Below, one piece after another: positions 1-9,800 of a DNA stretch of 64,000 nt (positions within the stretch are counted from its first letter, which is position 1; the number at the start of each line of letters is the position of its first letter). This DNA is from Pteria penguin. Lineage: Eukaryota; Mollusca; Bivalvia; Pterioida; Pteriidae. A program made the translations under genes and the position numbers. The stretch covers positions 11,862,864 through 11,926,863 of the forward strand of contig CM068581.1 in the NCBI GenBank assembly GCA_035048485.1. The letters run 5' to 3'. Below the pieces are notes generated by a model, which was not told the DNA's origin, made no database searches, and saw only the letters and a program-made list of their open reading frames with translations.

Positions 1-44
1 ATGTTAATAGAGATTATCTACACATGCAGCGGAGTAATGAAAGA

Positions 45-495
45 GACTGTAAACAACAACAAATAAACTAGACATTGTAAACTTCAACGAATAATCAAGA
101 CATTGTAAACTTCAACAAATAAATGAGACATTCTAAGCATCAAAAAATAAACGAGGCAAAGTAAACATCAACAAATAAACGAGACATTGTAAACTTCAAC
201 AAATAATCAAGACATTGTAAACCTCTACAAATAAATGAGACATTGTAAACATCAAGAAATAAACGAGGCAAAGTAAACATCAACAAATAAACGAGACATT
301 GTAAATGAGAGACTGTAAACATCAACAAATAAACGAAACACTGTAGACGTCAACAAATAAACGAGACATTGTAAACATCAACAAATAACCGAGACATTGT
401 AAACTTCAACAAATAACCGAGACATTGTAGACGTCAACAAATAAACGAGACACTGTAAACATCAACAAATAAACGAGACATTGGAAACTTCAACA
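45..495. repeat. 28-bp minisatellite
   Basis: Tandem units of about 28 bp built on GAGACATTGTAAACATCAAC plus AAATAAAC, roughly 16 copies. Copies differ by point changes (ATC/TTC, AAC/ATC, GAGAC/CAAGAC). The array may begin left of the window, since similar words occur from about base 40. A short open frame on the minus strand is a by-product of the repeat. Confidence 0.9.
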
Positions 496-1197
496 AAATC
501 AAACATGTCCTATGTGACTCGCATATAGCATTGATAATGTTGCGTCATGGTTCAACGAAATAGAAATAATAAGCAATGAGTGTCTGCTAATGTCACAAAC
601 TTTGACGTCTTTTTATTGAGTAAATACTTACATAGTCATATCAGAGAACTTGGTAATTTAGGATTACTTTCTAAATTGACACATCAACCAATGCTGACCG
701 TGACACAAATGTCCTCGGGTAACCTTTGGTCCACCAACTGTGACACTTATCAAGCAGTACTAAAGTATTGTGACTTCAAAAGTACATTTGAAACATGCAT
801 GTGAATATACAAACATACAACATGATAATTTTAAACTTCATTAAGAAATGTTAAGTCAATTTTTACAGTCTTACAATGTCTGAGTTTGAGAAACTAATTG
901 ATATATTTGACACAGACATGCAAAATACGTATTAAATAGCTATTTTGACTACCATGAATGCCTTTTACTTTAATGGATCTGTAAAGAACCTGTGAGAGAT
1001 TGTAAATCAGACTTCTCATTGATTCCCATGGTTCACACTGCTGCCTTTACAACTCTATTATTTCATACGGTATAAGGCTTCTTTGATCTCCGTCAGACTG
1101 CCATGAATTGACTACTCTCTATTTCCTGGTTGTAATAGAACCATTAGCTAATCCATAGCTCACCTATGAGATTGTACGAAGCATTTCAGGACAAACT
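496..1197. other. Non-repetitive AT-rich stretch, no gene seen
   Basis: No recognisable protein, RNA gene or repeat. A 74-codon frame at 580-804 has no motif I recognise and no splice context, so I do not call it a gene. Confidence 0.5.
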
Positions 1198-1575
1198 TTG
1201 TCTCGTGTGACATATATTGTCTTTATTGTATCTGAGTATTTACGTTGTCTCGTGTGACATATATTGTCTTTATTGTACCTGAGTATTTACGTTGTCTCGT
1301 GTGACATATATTGTCTTTATTGTACCTGAGTATTTACGTTGTCTCGTGTGACATATATTGTCTGTATTGTACATGAGTATTTACGTTGTCTCGTGTGACA
1401 TATATTGTTTGTATTGTACATGAGTATTTACGTTGTCTCGTGTGACATATATTGTCTTTATTGTACTTGAGTATTTACGTTGTCTCGTGTGACATATATT
1501 GTCTTTATTATACCTGAGTTTTTACGTTGTCTCGTATGACAAATATTGTCTTTATTGTACCTGAGTATTTACGTT
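1198..1575. repeat. 47-bp minisatellite, 8 copies
   Basis: Unit begins TTGTCTCGTGTGACATATAT and ends GAGTATTTACG. Copy starts fall at 1198, 1245, 1292, 1339, 1386, 1433, 1480 and 1527, exactly 47 bp apart. The last copies are the most diverged (CGTATGACAAATATT). Both edges are sharp. Confidence 0.95.
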
Positions 1576-2088
1576 TTCATGACGAGATTAAATTTTCACG
1601 ATCATAAAACTAGATCTGTGTAGATGTATGTGCGAATTCTATCCAAAATCTGCGAACAAATCCTAAAGAAGCTTATATCCACATGTCGCTATTAAGATTG
1701 AAATGACCTATTAAATCATCAAATTGTCATTTTCTACTTTGCATATATATTATCATTTAACATAAGCAAAATCTAACAAGAAACTGAAATAAGCGAATAT
1801 CATGTGTAACCTATTGCTAGAAATCAAGGACCGTTTTGCTAAAAACACAAACTGTATTTTAGGACACCATAAACGCAGATAGTTGCAAACATGACTGATG
1901 TTTTCCTTGAGATTTCATATTTTTTCGTAAACAATACTTTTATTTCAGAGGATCCAAAGAATTTTATGATAATGATGATGATGATGATGCAGGAGTCAAA
2001 ACTTTATAAAATAAGTTCGTTAGTAAAACAGGCATCAAGTTCTTTTTGTTAAAATACAGTAAATTTATGCTATAGTCACATGTGGCCG
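1576..2088. other. Non-coding AT-rich stretch with short TGA triplet run
   Basis: No gene seen. A short (ATG/TGA)n run lies at about 1969-1989. Confidence 0.5.
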
Positions 2089-2089
2089 G

Positions 2090-2310
2090 TGTTATAGAGT
2101 GAGCGGTCCCCCATAGCCAGACTCTCCTCCCCCCTCCCCCGGCGGTCCTACTCTAGAGTGAGACTTTCCCCCGGCGGTCCCACTCTAGAGTCAGACTTCC
2201 CCCGGGGAAGGCTGGCTCAAACAGAAGCTTCCCCCTGGGGAAGTCTCACTCTACAACTACCTATAGAGTGAGCGTTCCCCCATAGCCAGACTCCCCCCCC
2301 CCTCCCCCGG
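2090..2310. repeat. GC-rich palindromic module (left)
   Basis: A patchwork of short words in both orientations: TAGAGTGAGCGGTCCCCCAT, AGAGTGAGACTTTCCCCC, and their complements such as GGGGAAGTCTCACTCTA. The words TATAGAGTGAGCG and CCCCCATAGCCAGACTC occur twice in direct order (about 2093 and 2263). The outer sequence matches, in inverted orientation, the end of the module at 5196-5339. The base composition is far more GC-rich than the surroundings. It is probably part of a non-autonomous DNA element; the family is unknown to me. Confidence 0.7.
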
Positions 2311-2490
2311 AAACAATATATTACGTCGTGTCCATGGCATACTTTGTCGTTTTAACAACATATATAGCTACGTCGTGGTCACGTTTTTCTACAAATAACA
2401 GTGTAAGGATTGGTATTGTAATACCCTTCTTTAGAACGGACAAGCTTTTATTGTCGTATTGGAATGACCTGTCCTGGAGGAGCATATCTC

Positions 2491-2762
2491 TCTGGCCTAG
2501 TGGCCGAGCGCTCGTCGCGCGACTGGGAGGTCGCGGGTTCGAGCCCCTCTCTAGTCATGCCGGTGTCTGTCTTTCGAATAATACAGTTAAAACCGATGTC
2601 CGGTGTCACGGCAGACGTGGCACTTTAAAGATCCCACACTGCTTCGGGTGGGACCGTTGCAAAAGTCCAAATTTGTGTATCATGCATCAGTCAGATACTG
2701 TCACAAAAATATCGAGATGTCACCGTATGACGTTAAACAATAAACAAACAAACCAACCAACC
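2491..2762 (+). mobile_element. tRNA-derived SINE, family 1
   Basis: The head has an A-box-like TGGCCTAGTGG (2493-2503) and a B-box-like GGGTTCGAGCCCC (2534-2546), the internal RNA polymerase III promoter of tRNA-derived SINEs. The body includes CACTTTAAAGATCCCACACT and GCTTCGGGTGGGACCGTTGC. The 3' end reads GACGTTAAACAATAAACAAA followed by a CAAAC/CAACC-type simple tail. The same body and tail occur on the minus strand at 16176-16450, which confirms a dispersed family. No clear target duplication was found here. A 155-codon frame running through it is spurious. Confidence 0.85.
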
Positions 2763-3469
2763 TATGTATTTAAATACCGACGAATCCATATATAGGTTAT
2801 GCCAAGATAAAAGCCACGGGCACCAGCCTGTGGCAATGGGTGCAAATTTAGACATAAAGCAAGGAACACATTAAATAACCTAAACCTATTTTTATACCCC
2901 TAGATCGAAAGATCGGTGGCATATTGATTTTGTCCTATCTGTTTGTTTGCCTGTTGTCAACTTTAACCTTTGACATAAACTTTGAACTGTAAGAAATAAA
3001 ACTTCATATTTGGCATACAAACTCAACAAATAAAGCCCGTTTAAATGACACCAAGGTCGATGACCTCCGAGTTTGGCCTACTTTTAAAGAAATTAAACCT
3101 TGATCATAACGTTTGAATGACAGGTAATTAATATGACTATGATATCAATGTAAAACTTGTGGTCTGGAGACATTTGTGGTCGGTGGACCACTTTTGTATT
3201 TATCAATGCTATTTATTATACATCTGCAAAAAGTTTGGGATGGGTATATAGGAATCGTCTACAGGTTAGGAAACGCCGTCTGTCTGTTAACCAATTCGTC
3301 TGTCCGTCTGTCTGTATCTTTGGTCTGTCCGCTGAACTGTTCGAATCGAGTCCGGGCCATAAATTCCTTATGCTACCTTGCATAATGATTATACTTCATG
3401 CATTTGTTATCCATGGCCCAAGAGTGTGTCATGACATTTAACCAAAGGTCATGTCTGTAAGGTCAAGAT
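2763..3469. other. Probable remnant of a dispersed repeat
   Basis: Non-coding. The stretch contains short words such as TTTGACATAAACTTTGAACT, AACTTCATATTTGGCATAC and AAGGTCGATGACCTCCGAG, with TCTGTCTGT runs near 3280-3325. These resemble words I have seen in dispersed repeats of marine invertebrates, but I cannot assign a family. The 94-codon frame at 3157-3441 shows no domain. Confidence 0.3.
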
Positions 3470-3929
3470 TTGAAAGTAGAATGAGAAAGGATAAAATGAA
3501 TGACAAAACACAGAGAAAAATAAATAAATAAATAAATAAATAAATAGATTTTTAAAAAAAGGAAGGGGGGGGGGGTTGGGAGGTTAAGCACAAAGTCAAC
3601 AAAAAAGACAGCTGACGCCCGATATCACCGCATAATTAGACTAGTGCTTTGTATATAGCTTTTTTTTCATATTTCTATTTATGTAGTTTTTAAATTGTTT
3701 TGTCCTGAGGAAGGGACAGAACAAAGAAAACTTTTGGCAATTTTCGCTTAAGACCGTAGAACCTAATGGTCTTAACAAACTGATGGATGTCTACCAAATG
3801 AACAAAAAATATTAAAACACCCGTCCTGTTGACTTTGTGCTTACACCCCCTCCTTTTTTTTTATCTATTTATTTATTTATTTTCTCTGTGTTTTCTCATT
3901 CATTTTATCCTTTCTCATTCTACTTTCAA
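3470..3929. repeat. Inverted repeat with about 105-130 bp arms
   Basis: The left arm (about 3470-3603) reads GAAAGTAGAATGAGAAAGGA, then CACAGAGAAAAATAAATAAA, a poly-A/poly-G tract and AAGCACAAAGTCAAC. The right arm (about 3826-3929) is its reverse complement, starting GTTGACTTTGTGCTTACACC and ending CTCATTCTACTTTCAAC. The spacer is about 220 bp. Simple-sequence parts of the arms (AAAT runs, A/G runs) differ in length. Confidence 0.75.
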
Positions 3930-4205
3930 CTCTCAGCACTCGCTTATTTCACTTAGTCATATAACAATATGAATGGGTCAAGGCAAACCGCAACACTAGG
4001 TGTCGCCCTATTCCCCTATGGCCACGATATCGGGTAAAAGCCTGGTCATTTTAAATTTGGACAGCGAACTACAAACACGCAAAATGTAGCTGACGCCCGA
4101 TATCACCGCATAATCATAGTGCTTTGCATATAGCTTTCTTTTCTCATATTTCTATTGATATAGTTTTGTTTATATTGTTTTGTCCTGATGAAGGGGCAGA
4201 CCGCC
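3611..4205. repeat. Pair of about 110-bp direct repeats
   Basis: Copies lie at about 3611-3722 and 4089-4205. Both start GCTGACGCCCGATATCACCG and share CATATTTCTATT and TTGTTTTGTCCTGA. The second copy continues CTGATGAAGGGGCAGACCGC and CTCGAAAA. The spacing is 478 bp. The segment just before copy two contains CGATATCGGG, which is inverted relative to CCCGATATC inside the repeat. The first copy lies within the spacer of the inverted repeat at 3470-3929. Confidence 0.75.
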
Positions 4206-4256
4206 TCGAAAATTTGACCATAATTTTTTTTATCTAAGTGTCGTTTGTCGCTTTCT

Positions 4257-4357
<101 letters not shown>

Positions 4358-4439
4358 TTTGTTGTCCAATCACAGACGGCGTTTGCGTGAATAGCGTTAA
4401 AACAAGAGTTCCCTGCGCCGTTTCCCGACCGTGCGTCCA

Positions 4440-4740
4440 CCTATGGCTTCGCTGAGGAGGATAAGAGATTCTCCTTAACATTGACCCCATCAAGGTGTGT
4501 ATTGCAATTAGAGGGTATTGTTCAACTCCTCAACAAGGGCCTGTCTGAATTGAGCGACGTAATATGGTACTTTGACGCGTGTCCTAACCATGTTGTCCCG
4601 CTTGTCCCACAAATGTTCCATTATGGACAATTCTTGACTGTATGGTGGCCAATCAAGAACTGACACGTTGTTTTGAGTCAGAAAGTAACGACAAACCCTA
4701 GCAACATTGGGCTTCGCGTTGTCCTGCCTGCTACAGTGTT
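4440..4740 (-). pseudogene. Decayed Tc1/mariner-type transposase, C-terminal part
   Basis: Reading the minus strand from about 4738 gives HCSRQDNAKPNVARVCRYF, then VSVLDWPPYSQELSIMEHLW, DKRDNMVRTRV and QFRQALVEELNN. The QDNA aspartate and the IMEHLWD glutamate are separated by 34 residues, which is the DD34E spacing of Tc1-like transposases. WPPYSQELSIMEHLWD is the characteristic C-terminal catalytic block. After LNNTL there is an in-frame stop, then a frameshift, after which SMLRRIS matches the family's terminal SMRRR region. The N-terminal DNA-binding half and first catalytic Asp were not found, so this is a truncated, inactive relic. Confidence 0.85.
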
Positions 4741-5195
4741 ACCCTTGTAGGTTACGTATACGTTGATGGAATTTCCAATACATTTCATGAATACTCTGAT
4801 TCACATGTTTACTTTTGAAGTCTGTGGTCCAACTCTGGGTTAAACAGTTATAATTCAGACAAAATCTGTGAGAGACAGATGGACATACGGAGAGCAAGAT
4901 GACCACGTGAGACATGATTACCAGTAATTGATTGCTGGAGATATCATTAAAATATAGATCGCTACGATAGAAAAGAAAAAGACCTCTGACTCAGTCGTAT
5001 GACAAAGTCCGGCATAAGCGAGCCTTATGATAGAATTCGCCATAGGCGAGCAGGCAAACATATGGACACAAAAAGACATTACATAAAAGCTTAATTGTAA
5101 TGCGGTTGGGACACCGACTTATGACGGAAAGAGACTTGAATTAAGGAGGGGGGACTGATCCATAGGGTTTCACTACAATAATATCATATGGGGAT

Positions 5196-5339
5196 TGATT
5201 CTTACTCAAAATTAGAGTGAGTCTTACTCACTAAGAGGGGAAGTCCCACTCAAAATTATGCAGGGGGAAGGCTGGCTCTAGAGTGAGTCTTCCCCCTTAA
5301 GGGGAAGTCTGGCTATGGGGGAAGGCTCACTCTGTAACA
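5196..5339. repeat. GC-rich palindromic module (right)
   Basis: It contains TTAGAGTGAGTCTTACTCAC, GGGGAAGTCCCACTC, GAGTGAGTCTTCCCCC and GGGGAAGTCTGGCTATGGGG, ending GGCTCACTCTGTAACA. The last about 35 bp are the reverse complement, with a few mismatches, of the left edge of the module at 2090. Either two copies of one small element lie in opposite orientation, or these are the ends of one 3.25-kb element. No clear target duplication flanks the pair. Confidence 0.65.
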
Positions 5340-6429
5340 TTGGTCACGAACCAAATTTGATCGGGGTGAAAATGAGCGAATAAGTCCCGGAATGCATGGA
5401 AAGCCAAAGGATTCGATATTCTATCTATGTAGTTATGTATTTGTTGTTGTGAAATGCGTTATTGGGTCATTGTAAACATTAAAATGTTAATCCGTAACTT
5501 GACATTTGTAGTACATAACTGTTCGTTTACAAAATGAAGATGTAAGATGTTGTCTGTGTAAATGTACAAGTGAATGCTTTATTCGTTCATTGTAATTCAA
5601 AATGTATATCTCCGTAATTCTTATCTGATCTTCCGTAAATTGCAGTTGCGAGTTTTCAGAAACTTGTTATTTGTTGAAAATAATAATTTAAAAAGGTGTA
5701 AGATCTACAATTTCACACATAATTTTACAATATATGGCACTTACCAACTTTCAAGATTATGTATAGCTGACGTCACAGCATAGCTTCACTCCGCGTTTCT
5801 TATGCGCCCTGCTAAGTACACGATCCCTATAGATTCTATAGTCTGTTTCACAAAAGATTCGCCGTAGTGCGCGCCCTCTGTGGTCTTAATTGCAAACCCC
5901 GTCGGGGTTTTTTTTTTTGCATATTACGTTGATGTCTAATCTGGAAATGCGCATCTGCGACATGATTATGCTGCATGCTGGGAAAACATAGCCTCCAAAA
6001 AGTAGTTGCTTTACTTTACTAGGTCAGACAGTATAAGTTTTGTATTGTCCATGACATCGATATTTCTAATGCGCTTAAAAGGAAAAGGAATGAAGAAGAA
6101 TAACCTTGCTTTCAAAGGCAATGCTCATTACTAAATCAATGTTACAGTTAAGCGTTCCAAACGAATAGTATTTACCGTACTTTCAAACGCAGAGAGGAGT
6201 ATATGAGGATACAGCTTTTAATAGGATAGACATTATGACTTGGGGGCGATTTTCTTTAGTGAATGCATATAATTGATAAATAAATCTTACATGCAATGTA
6301 TTCTAAATATAAAAAAGTACTTTAAAATACTTATTTTTAGAAAAATTAGTGGATGCCACATAAACATGTATAAATATGAAGAATATTCATATTTTGGAAA
6401 TCAACATTCGTGTAACCTTTCCCACGGCA
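5340..6429. other. Unique non-coding stretch
   Basis: No gene seen. A short hairpin AACCCCGTCGGGGTT followed by a T run lies at about 5897-5930. It has the shape of a bacterial terminator, but the context is eukaryotic and I give it no role. It directly borders the Gypsy insertion. Confidence 0.5.
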
Positions 6430-6434
6430 GCAGT
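6430..6434. repeat. Target-site duplication, left copy (GCAGT)
   Basis: GCAGT immediately precedes the TG-starting edge of the LTR. The identical pentamer follows the other LTR at 11279-11283. A 5-bp duplication is normal for Metaviridae integrase. Confidence 0.95.
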
Positions 6435-6600
6435 TGTATCATTATCTATCAGCTGCAAAGCTGGTATAGTACTATTAGTAGTCGGATCGATGACACTCGT
6501 GCTTAAATTCAACTTTATTCAAAACGAGGGTAACAGAAACACAAATTAGACAATTTGATACACACACAATTCATACTTCGAATACTCATATATTGTCACA
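6435..6600 (-). repeat. 3' LTR of the Gypsy element
   Basis: 166 bp. In element orientation it begins TGTGACAATATATGAGTATT and ends GATAATGATACA. It contains GAATAAAG (AATAAA at 6514-6519, minus strand), a plausible polyadenylation signal. It is identical to the copy at 11113-11278. Confidence 0.97.
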
Positions 6601-6612
6601 TCTCCCTTTCTT
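6601..6612 (-). other. Polypurine tract
   Basis: On the minus strand AAGAAAGGGAGA lies directly against the first base of the 3' LTR. This is the position and composition expected for the plus-strand primer used in reverse transcription. Confidence 0.9.
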
Positions 6613-6872
6613 AGATGGTTTCTTATCAAAAAACGAAATATACTGTCTTTGAAAATTATCTTAACCACATTCAAATGTATAATGTTCACTGGATATAACT
6701 GTCACTGATGAATTAACATGACTAGTTTTTTTTGTGACTAGAACTACTTAAATTAATTCAAATAACAACCAATAAACTGAACACAACATATATACATATG
6801 CTAGACTATGTCTAGTCAGGCAGACGAGGTTTTATTATGACCTCCGCGCACTATCTGCCTTAGTAGAGCACT

Positions 6873-9800
6873 TCATTCCTGGTATCGCATTGGTTTGTTT
6901 ATAACACGACCACTTCGGGTGGTAACTACTGCTGGTGGAAATGGTAACTGGTTAACAGTTTGACCATCAGGTTCAGGCAGTTCAGTTTGAGTTGGATCAC
7001 TAGTAGTTGTTTCAGTCTGGGTCGGATCACTAGTTGTAGTACATGTATCACTTGTTTGTGTGGCGTCACATGGGGTTTCATTGGTTACAACAATAGCGGG
7101 TTTGTCAAGCACATTCTGTGTCATCGGTACAAACGACAGATCCTCATAGAATGGTTCTCTACTAGGACGCAAATGTCTTCTATTGCGACGATACTCGCGA
7201 CCATCTGCGGTACGGATCTTGTATGAACGAATATCAACTTGACTGTCCACAACTGCTTTCGTCCACGACTTTTCATTTCCTTTCGGTCGTACACGTACTA
7301 CATCTCCTTCCTTGAACTTAGAGAGTTCTTTAGTACCTCGGTCGTAATAATGCATTTCGCGGCCTTTACGGTGATGAAGTCGCTCGCGCACTTTGTCTGC
7401 AAAACGTGGTGCGAGAAGATTTTCGGACACCGGTAATAATGTTCTGGTCCTCCTGCCGAAGATCCTTTGAACTGGAGAATATCCGATATCCTGGCTTGGT
7501 GTGTTTCTCAAATCGAGCAATGCGAGAAATGGATCCTTGTGGTCTTCGGCACATTTGTCCATTAGACGCTTTATGATCTTTACTGCGTTTTCCGCTTTTC
7601 CATTTGACTGCGGGTATAACGGTGATGAAGTAATGTGTTCAAACTCGTACTTTCTCGCGAAGTTTGAAAATTCCTGTCCATTGAATGGTGGTCCATTATC
7701 CGACACTAGCGAGTCTGGAATCCCATGTCTCGCCATATGGGCTTTAAGTTTGCTTATAACAGCATTACCAGTTTTTCTATTCAACCGATCTACCTCAAAG
7801 TAGTCAGAGTAGTAATCAACAGTTATCAAATAGTCCTTCTTTTGACATTCGAATAAATCGCAGGCAACCGTTTGCCAAGGTCGTTTCGGAATTGGATAAG
7901 TTATCATTGGTTCTTTCCGCTGCTCATTTGCGTACATGTTACATGGCTCACATTTACGGATGTAATCTTCTATGTCCCATGCCATATTCGGCCAGTAGAT
8001 GCTCTCCCGTGCTCTTCTTAAACATCCCTGCACACCGATGTGCGATTCATGAACACGCTCAATAAGGTCTCTCCGGATAGCTTTCGGAATTACGACTCTT
8101 TCACCTTTTAAAATAAGTCCGTTTTGAACAACTAGTTCCTCGCGGAACGGAAAATACGGATGAAGGTCTAGACTAAGTTCAGCTTTAGTTTCTGGCCATC
8201 CCTTCCTGATGATACGTTTTAGTTGGTCCGAGACCTCATCTTTCTCGGTGGCTGATCTAATTTGTTTTATTCTCTGATCTGATACGGCGAGATAAGTTTG
8301 TTGATCTATGTTATGTACATCTACGCAATCCTTATCATCGAGATCCGACGGCAACGCATCAATGTATGCTCGCGACAGCGTGTCAGCAAGATACATCTCT
8401 GATCCTTTCTTGTATATAATCTCGAAATCAAATTTCTGGAGGCGAAGCAACATGCGTTGAAGTCTCTTTGGAGCACTTAGTAAATGTTTTTTCGCAATAA
8501 TTTCCAATGGCTTATGGTCCGATTCAACTAACACAAATCTTCCATATGTGTAGTTTTCGAAACGCTCCATACCGAAAACAACTGCCAACAGCTCTTTCTC
8601 AATCTGTGCGTAGTTACGCTCAGTTTCAGTAAGTGACCTTGAGGCATACATAATTGGCTGATCACCTTGTAGTAAGCATGCTCCCAGACCTGATTCTGAG
8701 GCGTCACATTGTAACACAAGTTCTTTATTTGGATCAAAATACCTCAAAGCTGGTGCTTGCGAAAGGGCGGTCTTTACGTCATCAAATGCTTTACCATGCA
8801 CTTGTTTGTCCCATTGAAAATGTGTTTCAGACTTTAGCAAGTTTCGCAGTGGCGCAGTCAGTTCAGACAACTGCGGAGCAAATCGTTGCACGAAATTAGT
8901 CATGCCCAACAGTCTTTGAATTCCTTGTCTATCTTGCGGTGTTGGCATCTCCATTATTGCTTTCACTTTCTGTGGATCAATACACAATCCTTCCTTAGAT
9001 ATGACAAATCCCAAGTAAGTCACAGAATCTAATTTCAGTTTCATTTTCTCCTTATTCAGCTTGATGTTTTTCTCTAAACACCTCTGAAGTAAAGCCTTGA
9101 ATTTCCTATCATGATCCTCTTCAGCTTCTTTGTCATCTTCTCCACATCCATAGATCAAAATATCGTCATGAATTGGCTTGATTCCATCAAGACCCTCAAG
9201 TGCTTCCTGCATGCGTCTCTGAAATTCTTCGGGGGCAGGAGAGATCCCGAACGGCATTCGCATCCACCGATACCTTCCCCACGGAGTTGCGAATGTTGTG
9301 AGATAACTACTCGGCTCGTCTAATACTACATGCCAAAAGCCATCTCTAGCATCAACTACAGAAAAAAGTCTAGCTTTGCTAAGTTCAGGCAAGATGTCCT
9401 CTATGACAGGAGTAGGAAAGTGGTTCCTCTTAAGTGCCTGATTGAGTGGTCGCGGATCGATACAAAGGCGTATGCGGCCATCTGCTTTTGGTGCCACTAC
9501 AAGACTCGAGATCCAATCAGTTGGTACATCAACTGGTCTAATAATATCCAATGCCTCTAGTCTATTGAGTTCTTGCTTGAGTCTGTCTTTAATCGCTAGC
9601 GGAACTTTCCGTGCAGCCATTTTGACGGGTTTTACATTTGGATCGACTTCTAAGGTAAGTGTTCCATCTAATTTACCTTGTCCCTCAAATACCGACTTGA
9701 ACTTAGAGGTTATGTCTGTGTTGATATCGACTATCTCAGAGACAACTTCCTCTTGTACTTCATTACGAGTTAGGAATTGATCACTATTCACAGTGATGAG

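Noticed and set aside
2328..2795. 155-codon frame
   Set aside because: It runs through the SINE, including its tRNA-like head; not a gene.
5452..5626. About 120-bp tandem duplication
   Set aside because: Only short words (TTCATTGTAA, CCGTAA) are shared; too weak to claim.
5897..5930. Rho-independent-type terminator (hairpin plus T run)
   Set aside because: The shape matches, but such terminators are bacterial and the context is clearly eukaryotic.
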